A DNA stretch of 64,000 nt, taken from assembly GCF_901538265.1 (NCBI RefSeq), contig NZ_LR593886.1, positions 5,663,738-5,727,737 of the forward strand, given 5' to 3'. Positions 55,214 through 63,999 of the stretch are shown in pieces. Both the position numbers and the translations under genes were made by a program. The DNA comes from Gemmata massiliana (lineage in GTDB: Bacteria; Planctomycetota; Planctomycetia; Gemmatales; Gemmataceae). The notes under the pieces were generated by a model that worked only from the letters and a program-made list of their open reading frames with translations, did not search any database and had not been told where the DNA came from. Every line of letters starts with the position of its first letter. Position 1 is the stretch's first letter.

Positions 55214-55788
55214 GCGGCGCCCTCCTCCGGTTCGCGCAGTAACTCACGGAGCTTCTTCAACCCACGAAAGAGCAGCCCGACCACCGCCGGTCGCGTGCGG
55301 CCGACGTGTGCGGCAACATCGGCGACCGGAAGCACCTTCAGATAATGCAGTTCCACGACGAGTCGCTGATCGTCCGGGAGCCGGCTTAGCGCCCGCGCCA
55401 GGCTGAGCAATTCTTCCCCGCGAACGGCCCCGCCGCTCGGGGACGATTGATCGGCTGCGAGCAAACATTCCAACCGGGCCGAGGACTGTTCCAGTGCTGC
55501 TTCGAGCGAGCGCTCGCGGCTCAGGTCGCGTGCCGCCGTCTCGAACTCGCGCACCACTCCCGCGAGGGTGTTTGCCAGGATCACACGCAGCCAACCGAGC
55601 CACTCTGCTTCCGTAGCGCCACGAAACTGCGCCTGATGCGTGTGCGCCTGAAGGATCGTTTGCTGAACAATGTCGGAGGCGTCGAGTTTGGTCCGGAGAC
55701 GAGCCCCCAAGTGGAGGCGGGCGAGTACCAGGAGGTAGTCGCGGTACCGTCCCAGTGTGCGCTCGTTGGCGTTCTCCGCGTTATCCAC
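55210..55788 (-). CDS. ECF sigma factor paired with the kinase
   Basis: A 192-residue sigma factor. Region 2 is seen in LRTKLDASDIVQQTILQAHT and FRGATEAEWLGWLRVILANT, and region 4 in ALSRLPDDQRLVVELHYLKV then VAAHVGRTRPAVVGLLFRGL with the HTH. The wording DASDIVQQT is typical of the planctomycete ECF groups linked with Ser/Thr kinases. It overlaps the downstream kinase gene by four bases. The kinase probably controls its activity by phosphorylation; this is inferred from the pairing. No anti-sigma factor is present. Confidence 0.95.
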   Translation of the reverse strand: MDNAENANERTLGRYRDYLLVLARLHLGARLRTKLDASDIVQQTILQAHTHQAQFRGATEAEWLGWLRVILANTLAGVVREFETAARDLSRERSLEAALEQSSARLECLLAADQSSPSGGAVRGEELLSLARALSRLPDDQRLVVELHYLKVLPVADVAAHVGRTRPAVVGLLFRGLKKLRELLREPEEGAA

Positions 55789-56185
55789 GGTTCCGCGTGC
55801 CCTCCTTAGTTGACTAGATGCGGACCTACCGTCCGCGTAGCGCGCAGAGAGTTTTTTCGCCTTGCATCCTTCCGAATATCATTTGATACCCGATCTTGTG
55901 CCACCAGATTTTGGGAACGAAAGGCCCGCAGGTGTCGGACTTTACGGACAAAAAATGAGTGACCCGCGTCGTGTTCAGATCAGACGTGGCCTTTCTTCAA
56001 CCCGATACAAGAGGCAAGATGAGAACCGACTGAGACTTGGGGCGTTGTGCTACACGCGGTTTACTGTGTAGCGCGGTCAAGTCCTGTCCGTGAGGATTCT
56101 GGTCTGTAATCTTCTTACCTCCGACCTGCCTGATCGATTGTGCGGGGTGAACCGCAAACCGCTCGGGAACCTGTGAGGCACGCGG
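55789..56185. other. Intergenic region between divergent genes
   Basis: About 400 bases separating the sigma-kinase operon (left) from a plus-strand pair (right), so it must contain two promoters. Open frames here are not convincing. No repeat or RNA was recognised. Confidence 0.5.
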
Positions 56186-56572
56186 ATGCGATCCGTTCGG
56201 CTGAAGATGACCGAAGTCCCCGGGGTGTTCTGGGGCGACGATAGCCGGGTGTACAAGTTGCAGGTTGGAACCGAGGTCCGGTGCTCGCGGTGCGGGCGCT
56301 GGGCACAGACCGTGTTTCGGTGGGGGGAAGAAGGGGTTTGCAGCGCGCACGTGCGGGTCGCGTCCCGCACGCGGGTTCGAGTGACGACCACGTTCGCCTG
56401 GCGCGTCTACCGCACCGAGGTCACGGAACCGCCGGCCGCGATCGTGATGCGCCGGGGCGACGAGTTCGCGGTCGCGGGGCCGCCGGAGCGCTGCGGCAAG
56501 TACGACAAGTTCATGATGCCGGATAATAACGGGTTCGTGCTGGTCCCGCGGAGCCGCTGGGCCTGGGCATAG
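56186..56572 (+). CDS. Hypothetical protein with CxxC motif
   Basis: A 128-residue soluble protein. VRCSRCGRWAQTVFRWGEEG followed by VCSAH gives three or four possible zinc ligands in a small knuckle. The rest has strands such as TRVRVTTTFAWRVYRTEV and ends in a basic, Trp-containing tail. I do not recognise a family. The first ATG is used; a second lies seven codons in. It is followed after 18 bases by another small gene on the same strand. Confidence 0.6.
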   Translation: MRSVRLKMTEVPGVFWGDDSRVYKLQVGTEVRCSRCGRWAQTVFRWGEEGVCSAHVRVASRTRVRVTTTFAWRVYRTEVTEPPAAIVMRRGDEFAVAGPPERCGKYDKFMMPDNNGFVLVPRSRWAWA

Positions 56573-56590
56573 CAACGCAAGGAGCACACG

Positions 56591-56791
56591 ATGAGCGACG
56601 AAGCCGAGGTACTGACTCTCGAACGGCGGCGCGAACTGTTCGCAGCCGTGGTCGCGGCGCAGGACGAGGGACTGAGCGTCTGGGACTCGCGGGAGCTGAT
56701 CGCCCGCCGGTTCGGGGTCGATGTCGAGGTGGTGCGCGAGGTCGAGAACGAGGGCCTCAACCGCAAGTGGCCCCCGTTCGGGAAAGGATGA
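56591..56791 (+). CDS. Small hypothetical helical protein
   Basis: A 66-residue acidic protein, MSDEAEVLTLERRRELFAAV at the start and WDSRELIARRFGVDVEVVRE in the middle, the latter resembling an HTH-like helix pair. AAGGAG lies just upstream of the ATG. It is probably translated together with the preceding CxxC protein and ends 16 bases before the end of the convergent sigma factor gene. The function is unknown. Confidence 0.65.
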   Translation: MSDEAEVLTLERRRELFAAVVAAQDEGLSVWDSRELIARRFGVDVEVVREVENEGLNRKWPPFGKG

Positions 56792-56806
56792 ATGCGCTCG
56801 GGTGGG

Positions 56807-58441
56807 TCAGTAGCTGAGCTGCCCTAATTCCAGTCCGGCGTTCTTGACCCACCGCTCACAGACGCTTTGAATTCGTTCCGAAGTTTGTGAATCCCGCTCC
56901 GGACGGATATTCCATAAGAAATTGATTCTTTGGCCCTTCGCCAACTTCAATTTCTCAAGGGCTGCCACAGCAGACTTGTCCACACCCTCGGGAACCCAAT
57001 CGTCGGTTTTGCAAACGAGGCGCGGGTACACTTCAACGACCCCGCCGACCGATTGAGTCAGCGCACGACTCAGTGGCGTGCGCACCGGATATGCTCGAAC
57101 GCGCTCATCGCCGACACCATTTTCTGTGTCGTCCGTTCCCTTGTTGTCCTTGAGTGGAGCGACGTAGTCTTCAAATGAAAACGCGCTATTGTGTGAGATC
57201 GTGCGATGTGTGGGATCACTCGGAACGAACCCGGCGCTCACCAATGTGCCAATAAGTGCCGAGTCGAGCCAATCGATACAGTTACCAGACGTGCGATCGC
57301 GCCCGTAGTGCATTTCAATATGGGCAACAGACCGGCCCTTTTCAGGACGAAGTGATTCGAGCGCGGTTTGGAGTTCCTTTAAATTGAGTGCGTCCGTGTT
57401 GAGCGTTTTGGGGTCTTTGAACAAGGCTGCCCCATCCACGATTACCACCGCGGTCGAATTCGGACCGGCACCGCGATAGAGCCGGCGCTGGAGTTCCGTG
57501 GTGATGGGCGCAACCGCGAACGTCTTGCTCACAACTGCCTGCGGTGGTTTCTTGGCCGGTTCTTTGGCGACCGGAACCGCTTGCGGGGGAGGTGAGACAG
57601 AGGGTGGTTCTGCGCTCGACCGCAGCCCGAGCGCCAGAGCGCAGCACACGATCACCGCACCGATCGCCAAGTTGAGCACTTTCTTCGCGAGTGTCATTCG
57701 GATCTCCTGCTTTGCGAGTTCGAACACCGTGTCCGCGACGAGCGTTCGGCGCGTGGTTGCGAAGGCGACCGCGGCGCGCGTTGTTGCGGTCACAAAGGAA
57801 GGTGAAACCGCCAGCGCCACCGGAGCGAGTACGGAAAGCGACACGCCGCGCTGGATCAGTCGGTCGGCGAGTTTGTCCTTAGCGCGAGCCACGCGACTGG
57901 CGACCGTACCCACCGGCCACCCGAGCCGCCGTGCTGCTTCCGCGTGAGTCAGCCCCTCGAAGAAGCACAGGAGCACGAGCGTGCGGTGCGGTTCCGAGAG
58001 GCGATCGAGTTCTTCGTGGAGCACGAGGTCGAAGTTCTGGTCCGGAATGAGGGCCGGCGCCACGGGTAGAGCATCAAGATCCGCGGGTAGAGCATCAAGA
58101 TCCGTGGTCGAAACGGTTGGTAACACGCGCCGGCGAGTGGCCCGGTACGCGACCCGACGGGCCACTCGAAACAGCCACCCCGTCACCGATCCCAAGCGCC
58201 CAACGGCCGGCGCTTGTCGGGCAAGAGCCAGAAACACGGCTTGCGCGGCATCTTCGGCCGCGTGGTGGTCGCCCAACACACTTCGACACGCGCGCAGCAC
58301 CAGCCCGGCATGGCGCCAGACAAGTAACTCGAACGCTCCCGCGTCCCGGTCATTCACGAACCGGGCGAGCAACTCGGCGTCGGTCGGTTCGGCCAGTTCC
58401 GAGCGGGTAGCAGCAAGAATTCGGCTCGCGGGGTACGACAT
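56807..58441 (-). CDS. ECF sigma factor with long extracytoplasmic domain
   Basis: A 544-residue protein. The first 190 residues are an ECF sigma factor: LLARFVNDRDAGAFELLVWR, GDHHAAEDAAQAVFLALARQ (region 2), LDRLSEPHRTLVLLCFFEGL and EAARRLGWPVGTVASRVARA (region 4). A duplicated LDALPADLDALP lies between them, from a short tandem DNA repeat near 58,068-58,100. A helix (LNLAIGAVIVCCALALGL) near 260 leads to a Pro-rich linker and an outside domain of about 250 residues that I do not recognise. This looks like a one-protein signalling device with sensor and sigma factor joined. ATG 58,441 has AAGGAG six bases upstream and is preferred to the ATG six codons earlier. Confidence 0.92.
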   Translation of the reverse strand: MSYPASRILAATRSELAEPTDAELLARFVNDRDAGAFELLVWRHAGLVLRACRSVLGDHHAAEDAAQAVFLALARQAPAVGRLGSVTGWLFRVARRVAYRATRRRVLPTVSTTDLDALPADLDALPVAPALIPDQNFDLVLHEELDRLSEPHRTLVLLCFFEGLTHAEAARRLGWPVGTVASRVARAKDKLADRLIQRGVSLSVLAPVALAVSPSFVTATTRAAVAFATTRRTLVADTVFELAKQEIRMTLAKKVLNLAIGAVIVCCALALGLRSSAEPPSVSPPPQAVPVAKEPAKKPPQAVVSKTFAVAPITTELQRRLYRGAGPNSTAVVIVDGAALFKDPKTLNTDALNLKELQTALESLRPEKGRSVAHIEMHYGRDRTSGNCIDWLDSALIGTLVSAGFVPSDPTHRTISHNSAFSFEDYVAPLKDNKGTDDTENGVGDERVRAYPVRTPLSRALTQSVGGVVEVYPRLVCKTDDWVPEGVDKSAVAALEKLKLAKGQRINFLWNIRPERDSQTSERIQSVCERWVKNAGLELGQLSY

Positions 58442-58660
58442 CGGCGGCTCCTTACTCATTCAGTAGCCGGCCCGAGTGATTCACATCCGCAGATTTCGAG
58501 GAATTTTGAGAAGGGTGAAACTGCGTGACGTGAATGGGTTCAACTGGAGTGCGCCCCCGCAATTTGCGGTCCTCAAGTGATCTTGAGCACAATTCCCGGA
58601 TTCGTTATGGCCCGGCCCTGCCTTTCGGGGGAAGGGTTCATCACTTGTGGGGGACTCGCC

Positions 58661-59152
58661 GTGAGTCGCGTTCTTGTGCTTATGATCGTCGGGGGGCTTA
58701 CGACCTGTTCCGTGGGCTGCCAGTCAGCCCGGTACGTGTCGCGGCAGAGTGATTCCGGGGTCATCGCGATCCCGTCGAACAGCAACTCCTGGCCGTTCCA
58801 CTACCGGCAAGAGGCCGAAACGCTGATCCGTCAGCACGTCGGGCCGGATTACGAGATCGTGGACGAGCGCGAGGTCGTGACGGGCACACGCACTACGAAC
58901 GACGAGCACACGCAGCGCGACCTCACGCCCAACAAGAAGCAGCCGAACATGCCGGGCGAACGGATCACCACGACCGGTACGGCGACGAGCAGCAACGTCT
59001 CGGAGTGGCAGATCACGTACAAGAAGCGCCAGCCGTTTATGAACATCGGCAACGCCCGGGCGCCGGCCACCAATTCCCCCACGGGTGTGCAACCGGCGAG
59101 CGGAACCGCGCCGCCCGGTCCTGGGGTGAGCGTGTTACCGTACAACCAGTAG
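58661..59152 (+). CDS. Planctomycete lipoprotein, unknown function
   Basis: From the GTG at 58,661 the protein starts with a compact lipoprotein signal, VSRVLVLMIVGGLTTCSVGC, with the lipidated Cys as residue 20. The mature part begins QSARYVSRQSDSGVIAIPSN and contains HYRQEAETLIRQHVGPDYEI, a small alpha/beta pattern, then a polar Thr/Asn-rich middle and a Pro-rich end. A longer frame starting at 58,577 would hide the signal. I recognise the opening as common to uncharacterised planctomycete lipoproteins. It is followed by a hairpin at 59,179-59,243. Confidence 0.75.
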   Translation: MSRVLVLMIVGGLTTCSVGCQSARYVSRQSDSGVIAIPSNSNSWPFHYRQEAETLIRQHVGPDYEIVDEREVVTGTRTTNDEHTQRDLTPNKKQPNMPGERITTTGTATSSNVSEWQITYKKRQPFMNIGNARAPATNSPTGVQPASGTAPPGPGVSVLPYNQ

Positions 59153-59178
59153 CAAATCGCACTCGCAGACCATTTTCT

Positions 59179-59243
59179 GTAGCCGGCTTCTGTGCGGGCG
59201 GGGACCAACGAAACGGTTTCCCGTCCGCACAGAAGCCGGCTAC
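59179..59243. terminator. 19-bp perfect inverted repeat
   Basis: gtagccggcttctgtgcgg at 59,179-59,197 is exactly inverted at 59,225-59,243 around a 27-base loop. It starts 27 bases past the lipoprotein gene stop. It could terminate that transcript, or be a dispersed REP-like unit since there is no U run. Confidence 0.65.
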
Positions 59244-59369
59244 CGTTATAAATCAACTCGCGACGGACGTGTTCCCGAGCAACGCCAAACGGGTTCTCCA
59301 ACGTGCGCCCCGTTCGTGCGTTTGGTGGGTAACCGCATTTCCGGTTTCGTCGCTGTTCGGAGCCCAAAC

Positions 59370-60326
59370 ATGATTGCGAAATCCCTTTCGCTCCCACTCG
59401 CGTTCGTGTTGTTCACGGGAACCGCCACTGCAAAACCGCTCGAAGACGAAAAACTCGTCACGAAGACTTACGACGTTTCGCGCGTGCTCAGCGAGATGTC
59501 GAAGGGACAAAAAGCCCCGGACACAGACGCCCTCCTCAAAGTGCTTTTCGACGCGATCCCTCAACTCCGCCCGGGAGAACTCGACGCGGACGGGCCGCGA
59601 ATCATCGAGCGCGAGGGCGGGCAACTGGAGATCCGAGTTTCAGCGGAACTGCACACCGAGGTCAAGGATCTGATTACCGCTCTGGAGCGCCTGCACGATT
59701 TGACGATCGAGGTGAAAACCGAGATCATCGAACTCGATGTCGCGGCGTTCGAGAAGTATCAAAAGGCGCTCCCGAAGGCGAACCGCGGAAAGGCGGGTTC
59801 ACCGGTCGTGTTCGTGACCGGTGAGGGGTTCGAGGAGAACCGACCGGACGCAGCCGAGCAGAAGGCGCTCGAAGACGCGAACAAGATACTCAAATCGGGG
59901 CGCGTGGTACAAACGTCGAGCGGCCGGTTCGCGAACGGGCGCGAGTCGACGTTCGCGGCCCGGTTAACGGTCTCGAACTACAACAACGACGGCGGGAATG
60001 CGGAAACGGCGCAGTTCATCAAAGAGGGCTTCAAGCTCATCGGTCTCCCGGTCGCATCGGCAGACCGGCGCACGATGCGCCTGAAACTGACCGAGCAGTC
60101 CGTCGCGTTCGTGCGGACGAAGAGGGCCGCGGTAGGAGAACTCGCCGGCCGACCGATTGTCGGCCAGGCGCCGGAAACCGAAGACTTGGGCGCGACCGGC
60201 TCGACGTTCGTGACCGATGAGGGCGCGGCCGTGTTCCGCCTCGCCTACGCACCGAAGGACAAAGTGTGGGTCGCGGTCGTGAAACCCAAGATCTTTGTTC
60301 AAGCCGAAGATGGCGACCCGAAATAG
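59370..60326 (+). CDS. Secreted protein with secretin-like short domain
   Basis: A 318-residue protein with a signal peptide, MIAKSLSLPLAFVLFTGTAT, cut before KPLEDEK. The mature part contains LEIRVSAELHTEVKDLITAL and LTIEVKTEIIELD, which resemble the short N-domain and first strands of the secretin core in planctomycete proteins, then VVQTSSGRFANGRESTFAAR and DRRTMRLKLTEQSVAFVRTK. It is too short to be a complete secretin. ATG 59,370 has GGAG about 8 bases upstream. The role is probably in the cell envelope. A strong terminator follows. Confidence 0.72.
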   Translation: MIAKSLSLPLAFVLFTGTATAKPLEDEKLVTKTYDVSRVLSEMSKGQKAPDTDALLKVLFDAIPQLRPGELDADGPRIIEREGGQLEIRVSAELHTEVKDLITALERLHDLTIEVKTEIIELDVAAFEKYQKALPKANRGKAGSPVVFVTGEGFEENRPDAAEQKALEDANKILKSGRVVQTSSGRFANGRESTFAARLTVSNYNNDGGNAETAQFIKEGFKLIGLPVASADRRTMRLKLTEQSVAFVRTKRAAVGELAGRPIVGQAPETEDLGATGSTFVTDEGAAVFRLAYAPKDKVWVAVVKPKIFVQAEDGDPK

Positions 60327-60358
60327 CGACTGTCGCCTGAAGCAAAGTAGAATCGCAA

Positions 60359-60398
60359 GAAAGGAAGCTCCTGAAACATCAGGAGCTTCCTTTCTTTT
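60359..60398. terminator. Intrinsic terminator, probably bidirectional
   Basis: gaaaggaagctcctga (60,359-60,374) and its exact inverse (60,379-60,394) form a 16-bp stem with an AACA loop, followed by TTTT on the plus strand; the stem base is A/T-rich on the other side too. It lies between the convergent secreted-protein and alcohol dehydrogenase genes and can serve both. Confidence 0.93.
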
Positions 60399-60422
60399 AC
60401 GGTCTCCAATGCCCACCATCAT

Positions 60423-61592
60423 TTACGGCTTCAGAACGACTTTCACGCACTCGTCCTTCTTCGTCGCGAACTCGGCGTAGGCTTCCGCCGCTTGCGACAG
60501 GTTGTACCGGTGCGTGATGACGAACGACGGATCAATGTCGCCGCGCTCGATGCGGCTCATGAGCGGCTTCAGGTACTTGTGGACGTGCGTTTGCCCCATC
60601 TTGAAGGTGAGGCCCTTGGCGAGCGCCGCCCCCATCGGCAGTTTGTCGAGGAGCCCGCCGTACACGCCGGGGATCGAGACCGTTCCCCCTTTGCGGCACG
60701 CCATGATCGCCATCCGAAGGGCCGTCGGCCGGTCGGTTGCCATGTAGGTCGCGGTCTTCACGCGGTCGTAGAACCCCGCGATCCCGTTCCCGTGGGCCTC
60801 CATCCCGACCGCGTCGATGCACGAGTCCGGCCCGCGCCCGGCGGTCGCCTCGTCGAGCCAGCGGAGCAGGTCCACGTTCTCGAAGTTGACCGTTTCGGCC
60901 CCGCACAACTCGCGCGCCTTTTTCAGGCGCCCCTCGACCGAATCGATCCCGATCACCCGGGCCGCACCGAGCATGAACGCGCTCTTAATCGCGAACAACC
61001 CGACCGGGCCGCACCCCCACACCGCGACCGTGTCGCCCGGTTCGATGTTGCAGTTCTCCGCGGCCATGTACCCGGTCGGGAAGATGTCCGAAAGGAACAG
61101 CACCTGTTCGTCCGAGAGGTGCGAGGGAACCTGAACCGGGCCGACGTCCGCAAACGGCACGCGGACGTACTCGGCCTGACCGCCCGCGAACCCGCCCATC
61201 ATGTGCGAGTACCCGAACAGCCCGCTGCCGGAGTAGGCGTACATGGTCTCCGCGACTTCCGCCTTCGGGTTCGAGTTGTCGCACAGGGAGAAGAACTGTT
61301 TCTTACAGAAGAAGCACCCGCCGCACGCGATGGTGAACGGCACCACCACGCGGTCGCCCTTCCGCAAGTTGGTCACGTCGCGCCCGGTCTCGACCACCTC
61401 GCCCATGAACTCGTGACCGAGGATGTCCCCGGCCTGCATGGTCGGGATATACCCGTCGTACAGGTGCAGGTCGGACCCGCATATGGCGGTGGTGGTGATC
61501 CGAATAATCGCGTCCCGCGAGTTGGCGATCTTCGGGTCCGGAACCCGTTCGACCGCCACGTCTTTCTTCCCGCGCCAGCACAAGGCTCGCAT
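60423..61592 (-). CDS. Zinc-dependent alcohol/formaldehyde dehydrogenase
   Basis: A 389-residue medium-chain dehydrogenase. The catalytic zinc ligands are in [14 protein letters not shown] (Cys) and [12 protein letters not shown] (His, Glu). The structural zinc site is the four-Cys run in [19 protein letters not shown]. The nucleotide-binding fold shows [17 protein letters not shown] and [14 protein letters not shown]. The sequence resembles glutathione-independent formaldehyde dehydrogenase-like enzymes ([27 protein letters not shown]), but the true substrate is not shown. ATG 61,592 is the family start ([20 protein letters not shown]). It lies 31 bases downstream of the SRPBCC gene on the same strand. 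Confidence 0.93.
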   Translation of the reverse strand: MRALCWRGKKDVAVERVPDPKIANSRDAIIRITTTAICGSDLHLYDGYIPTMQAGDILGHEFMGEVVETGRDVTNLRKGDRVVVPFTIACGGCFFCKKQFFSLCDNSNPKAEVAETMYAYSGSGLFGYSHMMGGFAGGQAEYVRVPFADVGPVQVPSHLSDEQVLFLSDIFPTGYMAAENCNIEPGDTVAVWGCGPVGLFAIKSAFMLGAARVIGIDSVEGRLKKARELCGAETVNFENVDLLRWLDEATAGRGPDSCIDAVGMEAHGNGIAGFYDRVKTATYMATDRPTALRMAIMACRKGGTVSIPGVYGGLLDKLPMGAALAKGLTFKMGQTHVHKYLKPLMSRIERGDIDPSFVITHRYNLSQAAEAYAEFATKKDECVKVVLKP

Positions 61593-61623
61593 TGGTTGTG
61601 TCCTCTCTGGAAGTTGTGGAAGT

Positions 61624-62403
61624 TCACCGCTTTCCGTGGGGTTGGCCGTAAGTGGTGGGGATCTCGCCGGTTTCGAGGATCTGACGGAACCGGCGCATGT
61701 CGGCTTTGATTTGAGCTTCCGGGGACTGGCCAATCAGCTTCGCGAGCGCGGTGCCCACTTTGCCGCCCGGGGGATCGTACTTCAGGCTCACGCGCACCTC
61801 GGTCCCGCGGCCGTGGGGCAGTTCCTTGAAGTGGACCGAACCGGTCGTGTCCACGTCCGCGCCGTCGAGCGAGCGCCACGAGATCACCTGATTCGGGCGG
61901 TCCGTAACGATCTCCGCGTCCCATTCCACCTTGATGCCCAGCGGTCCGCGTGCAATCCAGTGCGAGCGGTTGTCAGTGGTCGTGTCCACGTCCAGCAGGT
62001 GCGTCATGAAGCGCGGGAGGTTCTCGAAATCGCGCCAGAACCGGTACACGTCGGCCACCGGTTTGTTCACGGTGATCGCGTGCTCGATCTTCGTGCCGTG
62101 ACCGGCGGCAATGGCCGTTTGCGGCTTCGTTGAGTCCGACGTGCTAACTCCGAGTGTCTGGTACAGCGTGCAGTTCCCGGTCGCGCCGCGATAGATAAGC
62201 CCAGCGCCGAGCAGAGACGACAATAGCGTCGGCCCGCGCCCGAACCCGAGCACCGCAAGCGCACCGCCACCGGCAAGTGATAACCAGCGCTCGTTACTGC
62301 CCACGTTGGTGCGTGCTTGTGGTAAGCGGTTGATGGCCCGCGTAACGCCGGAATTGGGACCGGCAGCGGACTTGATCGTTGTGGTCAGAAGGGTACTGGC
62401 CAT
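61624..62403 (-). CDS. SRPBCC (cyclase/dehydrase-like) membrane protein
   Basis: A 259-residue protein. Residues about 35-95 are a two-helix membrane part of the YgaP/DUF2892 type ([40 protein letters not shown]). Residues about 105-245 are an SRPBCC domain: [69 protein letters not shown]. Such domains bind lipids or hydrophobic ligands. It precedes the alcohol dehydrogenase gene by 31 bases, so they are probably one operon. SRPBCC/dehydrogenase pairs are common in planctomycete stress loci, but the ligand is unknown. Confidence 0.9.
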   Translation of the reverse strand: MASTLLTTTIKSAAGPNSGVTRAINRLPQARTNVGSNERWLSLAGGGALAVLGFGRGPTLLSSLLGAGLIYRGATGNCTLYQTLGVSTSDSTKPQTAIAAGHGTKIEHAITVNKPVADVYRFWRDFENLPRFMTHLLDVDTTTDNRSHWIARGPLGIKVEWDAEIVTDRPNQVISWRSLDGADVDTTGSVHFKELPHGRGTEVRVSLKYDPPGGKVGTALAKLIGQSPEAQIKADMRRFRQILETGEIPTTYGQPHGKR

Positions 62404-62673
62404 GAATCACCTCAGGATGCGACGGGGCAGAAGCGCCAACTCGGTGCAATCGGGGTGCCGCGATCCGTCTGATCGCGCGGACCGGCAAAACGCTTCAAAT
62501 CGCGTGGGGCAAGCACGAGCGCAACGCGCATCGGCTCGCGCATGTTCGGGTGCGACGAGGCGCGATCGGGTGTGTCACGCGGTTGTTCGTGTACTGGAAC
62601 GAATAGACCCAACACCGGCACTCGAATTGCTCTCCGTGATGTGCCGTACCCTTCGCCCACGGGGACTATTCAG

Positions 62674-63717
62674 ATGAAGCGCGCACTTCTGCTCACGGGA
62701 CTTGGCGCAGTGGGGTATCTCGCGTACCGCGCCCTGAAACCGCGGTACGACTTCCGTAACAAGCACGTTCTCATTACCGGCGGGTCGCGCGGTCTGGGCC
62801 TCGTCATGGCTCGGCAATTCGCCGAAGCGGGCGCCCGAATCTCGATCTGTAGCCGCGAGCCGAACGAGCTGCTGCGTGCGGTGGACGACCTGAACCGGTA
62901 TGGCGAGCGGGTCGTCGCAGTCGAATGCGACGTGACGAACCGTGATCGCGTGCGCGAGTTCGTGGCCTACACTCAGTTGCGAAACGGCCCGACCGATGTG
63001 CTGGTCAACAACGCGGGGATCATTCAAGTCGGGCCGTTCGATGAAATGCGTGAGGAAGATTTCGCCCAGTCGCTCGCGACGCACTTCTGGGCCGCGCTCT
63101 ACACCACACTCGCGGTACTCCCGGAAATGAAAGCGCGACGCACGGGCCGCATCGTGAACATCGCCTCGTTCGGTGGGAAGGTCGCGGTGCCGCACCTGCT
63201 CCCGTATTCGGTGGGCAAGTTCGCGCTCGTCGGGTTCTCCAGCGGCCTGCGGAGTGAACTCCGACAACACGGAATCGTAGTAACGACCGTGTGCCCCGGA
63301 CTGATGCAGACGGGCAGTCACCTGAACGCAGGTTTCAAGGGACGGCACGAAGAAGAATATGCTTGGTTCGCGACGGGCAACGCGGTACCGGGGTTCTCGA
63401 TGACCGCAGAGACGGCCGCGTCGAAGATCATCTCCGCGTGTGTGCGCGGGGACGCGGAACTGGTGCTCGGGCTGCCCGCAAAACTGGCGGTCGCGTTCCA
63501 GGCGCTTTGCCCGAACCTGATGGCCGATATTCTCGCGCTCACCAACGATCACATTCTTCCCGAACCGGGCGGTATCGGCACCGCGACCGCGAAGGGGAAG
63601 CACAGCCGGGGCGCATTGCCCGACGCGGTCACCGCGCGAACCGACCGCGCCGCAGCACGGAACAACGAAGTTGCCGGCGCCGGTGCTCCCCCTCCACTCC
63701 TGCTACCGTCTTCCTGA
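62674..63717 (+). CDS. SDR-family oxidoreductase, membrane-anchored
   Basis: A 347-residue protein. A short N-terminal hydrophobic segment (ALLLTGLGAVGYLAYRAL) is followed by a classical SDR fold: HVLITGGSRGLGLVMARQFA (cofactor Gly motif), VLVNNAGIIQVGPFDE, the catalytic Ser in IVNIASFGGKVA and YxxxK as YSVGKFALVG, then TVCPGLMQTGSH. It oxidises or reduces an unknown alcohol/carbonyl with NAD(P)H. The C-terminal 60 residues are an unusual Ala/Pro-rich tail. ATG 62,674 fits the family; the long frame upstream does not. It is divergent from the SRPBCC gene, with about 270 bases for two promoters. Confidence 0.9.
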   Translation: MKRALLLTGLGAVGYLAYRALKPRYDFRNKHVLITGGSRGLGLVMARQFAEAGARISICSREPNELLRAVDDLNRYGERVVAVECDVTNRDRVREFVAYTQLRNGPTDVLVNNAGIIQVGPFDEMREEDFAQSLATHFWAALYTTLAVLPEMKARRTGRIVNIASFGGKVAVPHLLPYSVGKFALVGFSSGLRSELRQHGIVVTTVCPGLMQTGSHLNAGFKGRHEEEYAWFATGNAVPGFSMTAETAASKIISACVRGDAELVLGLPAKLAVAFQALCPNLMADILALTNDHILPEPGGIGTATAKGKHSRGALPDAVTARTDRAAARNNEVAGAGAPPPLLLPSS

Positions 63718-63756
63718 CGGTGAACTTTTGCTGTGGCGCATTTTGCGGTACGAGTT

Positions 63757-63999
63757 TCACTCAGACTCGTCCTCGCTCGCGAAGCGAGAAAGAATACTTC
63801 GGATCGGTCCGTCTTTGGAATCCATATCACCACAGAACCGGCGCAGGTGTTCCGGTACATCTGCGTAAGCTCGACGTAAAACCAGGCGCCGTTCGCGGGT
63901 TGGGTCCGCCCGGTACGCTTGGTGGGCCTCGATACAGCGCTGAACCGCACCCGGGCGGCCGTTCAACTGATCGAGGATGTCGGCGGCTTCACGCAGGCG
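63757..63999 (-). CDS. Hypothetical protein, 3' part cut by window end
   Basis: The minus-strand frame is open to the right edge, reading RLREAADILDQLNGRPGAVQ then EAHQAYRADPTRERRLVLRR and AYADVPEHLRRFCGDMDSKD, ending EDESE at the stop. The start lies outside the window, and the frame is too short to assign a family. The composition is helical and charged. It converges with the SDR gene 39 bases away. Confidence 0.6.
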   Translation of the reverse strand, partial: RLREAADILDQLNGRPGAVQRCIEAHQAYRADPTRERRLVLRRAYADVPEHLRRFCGDMDSKDGPIRSILSRFASEDESE

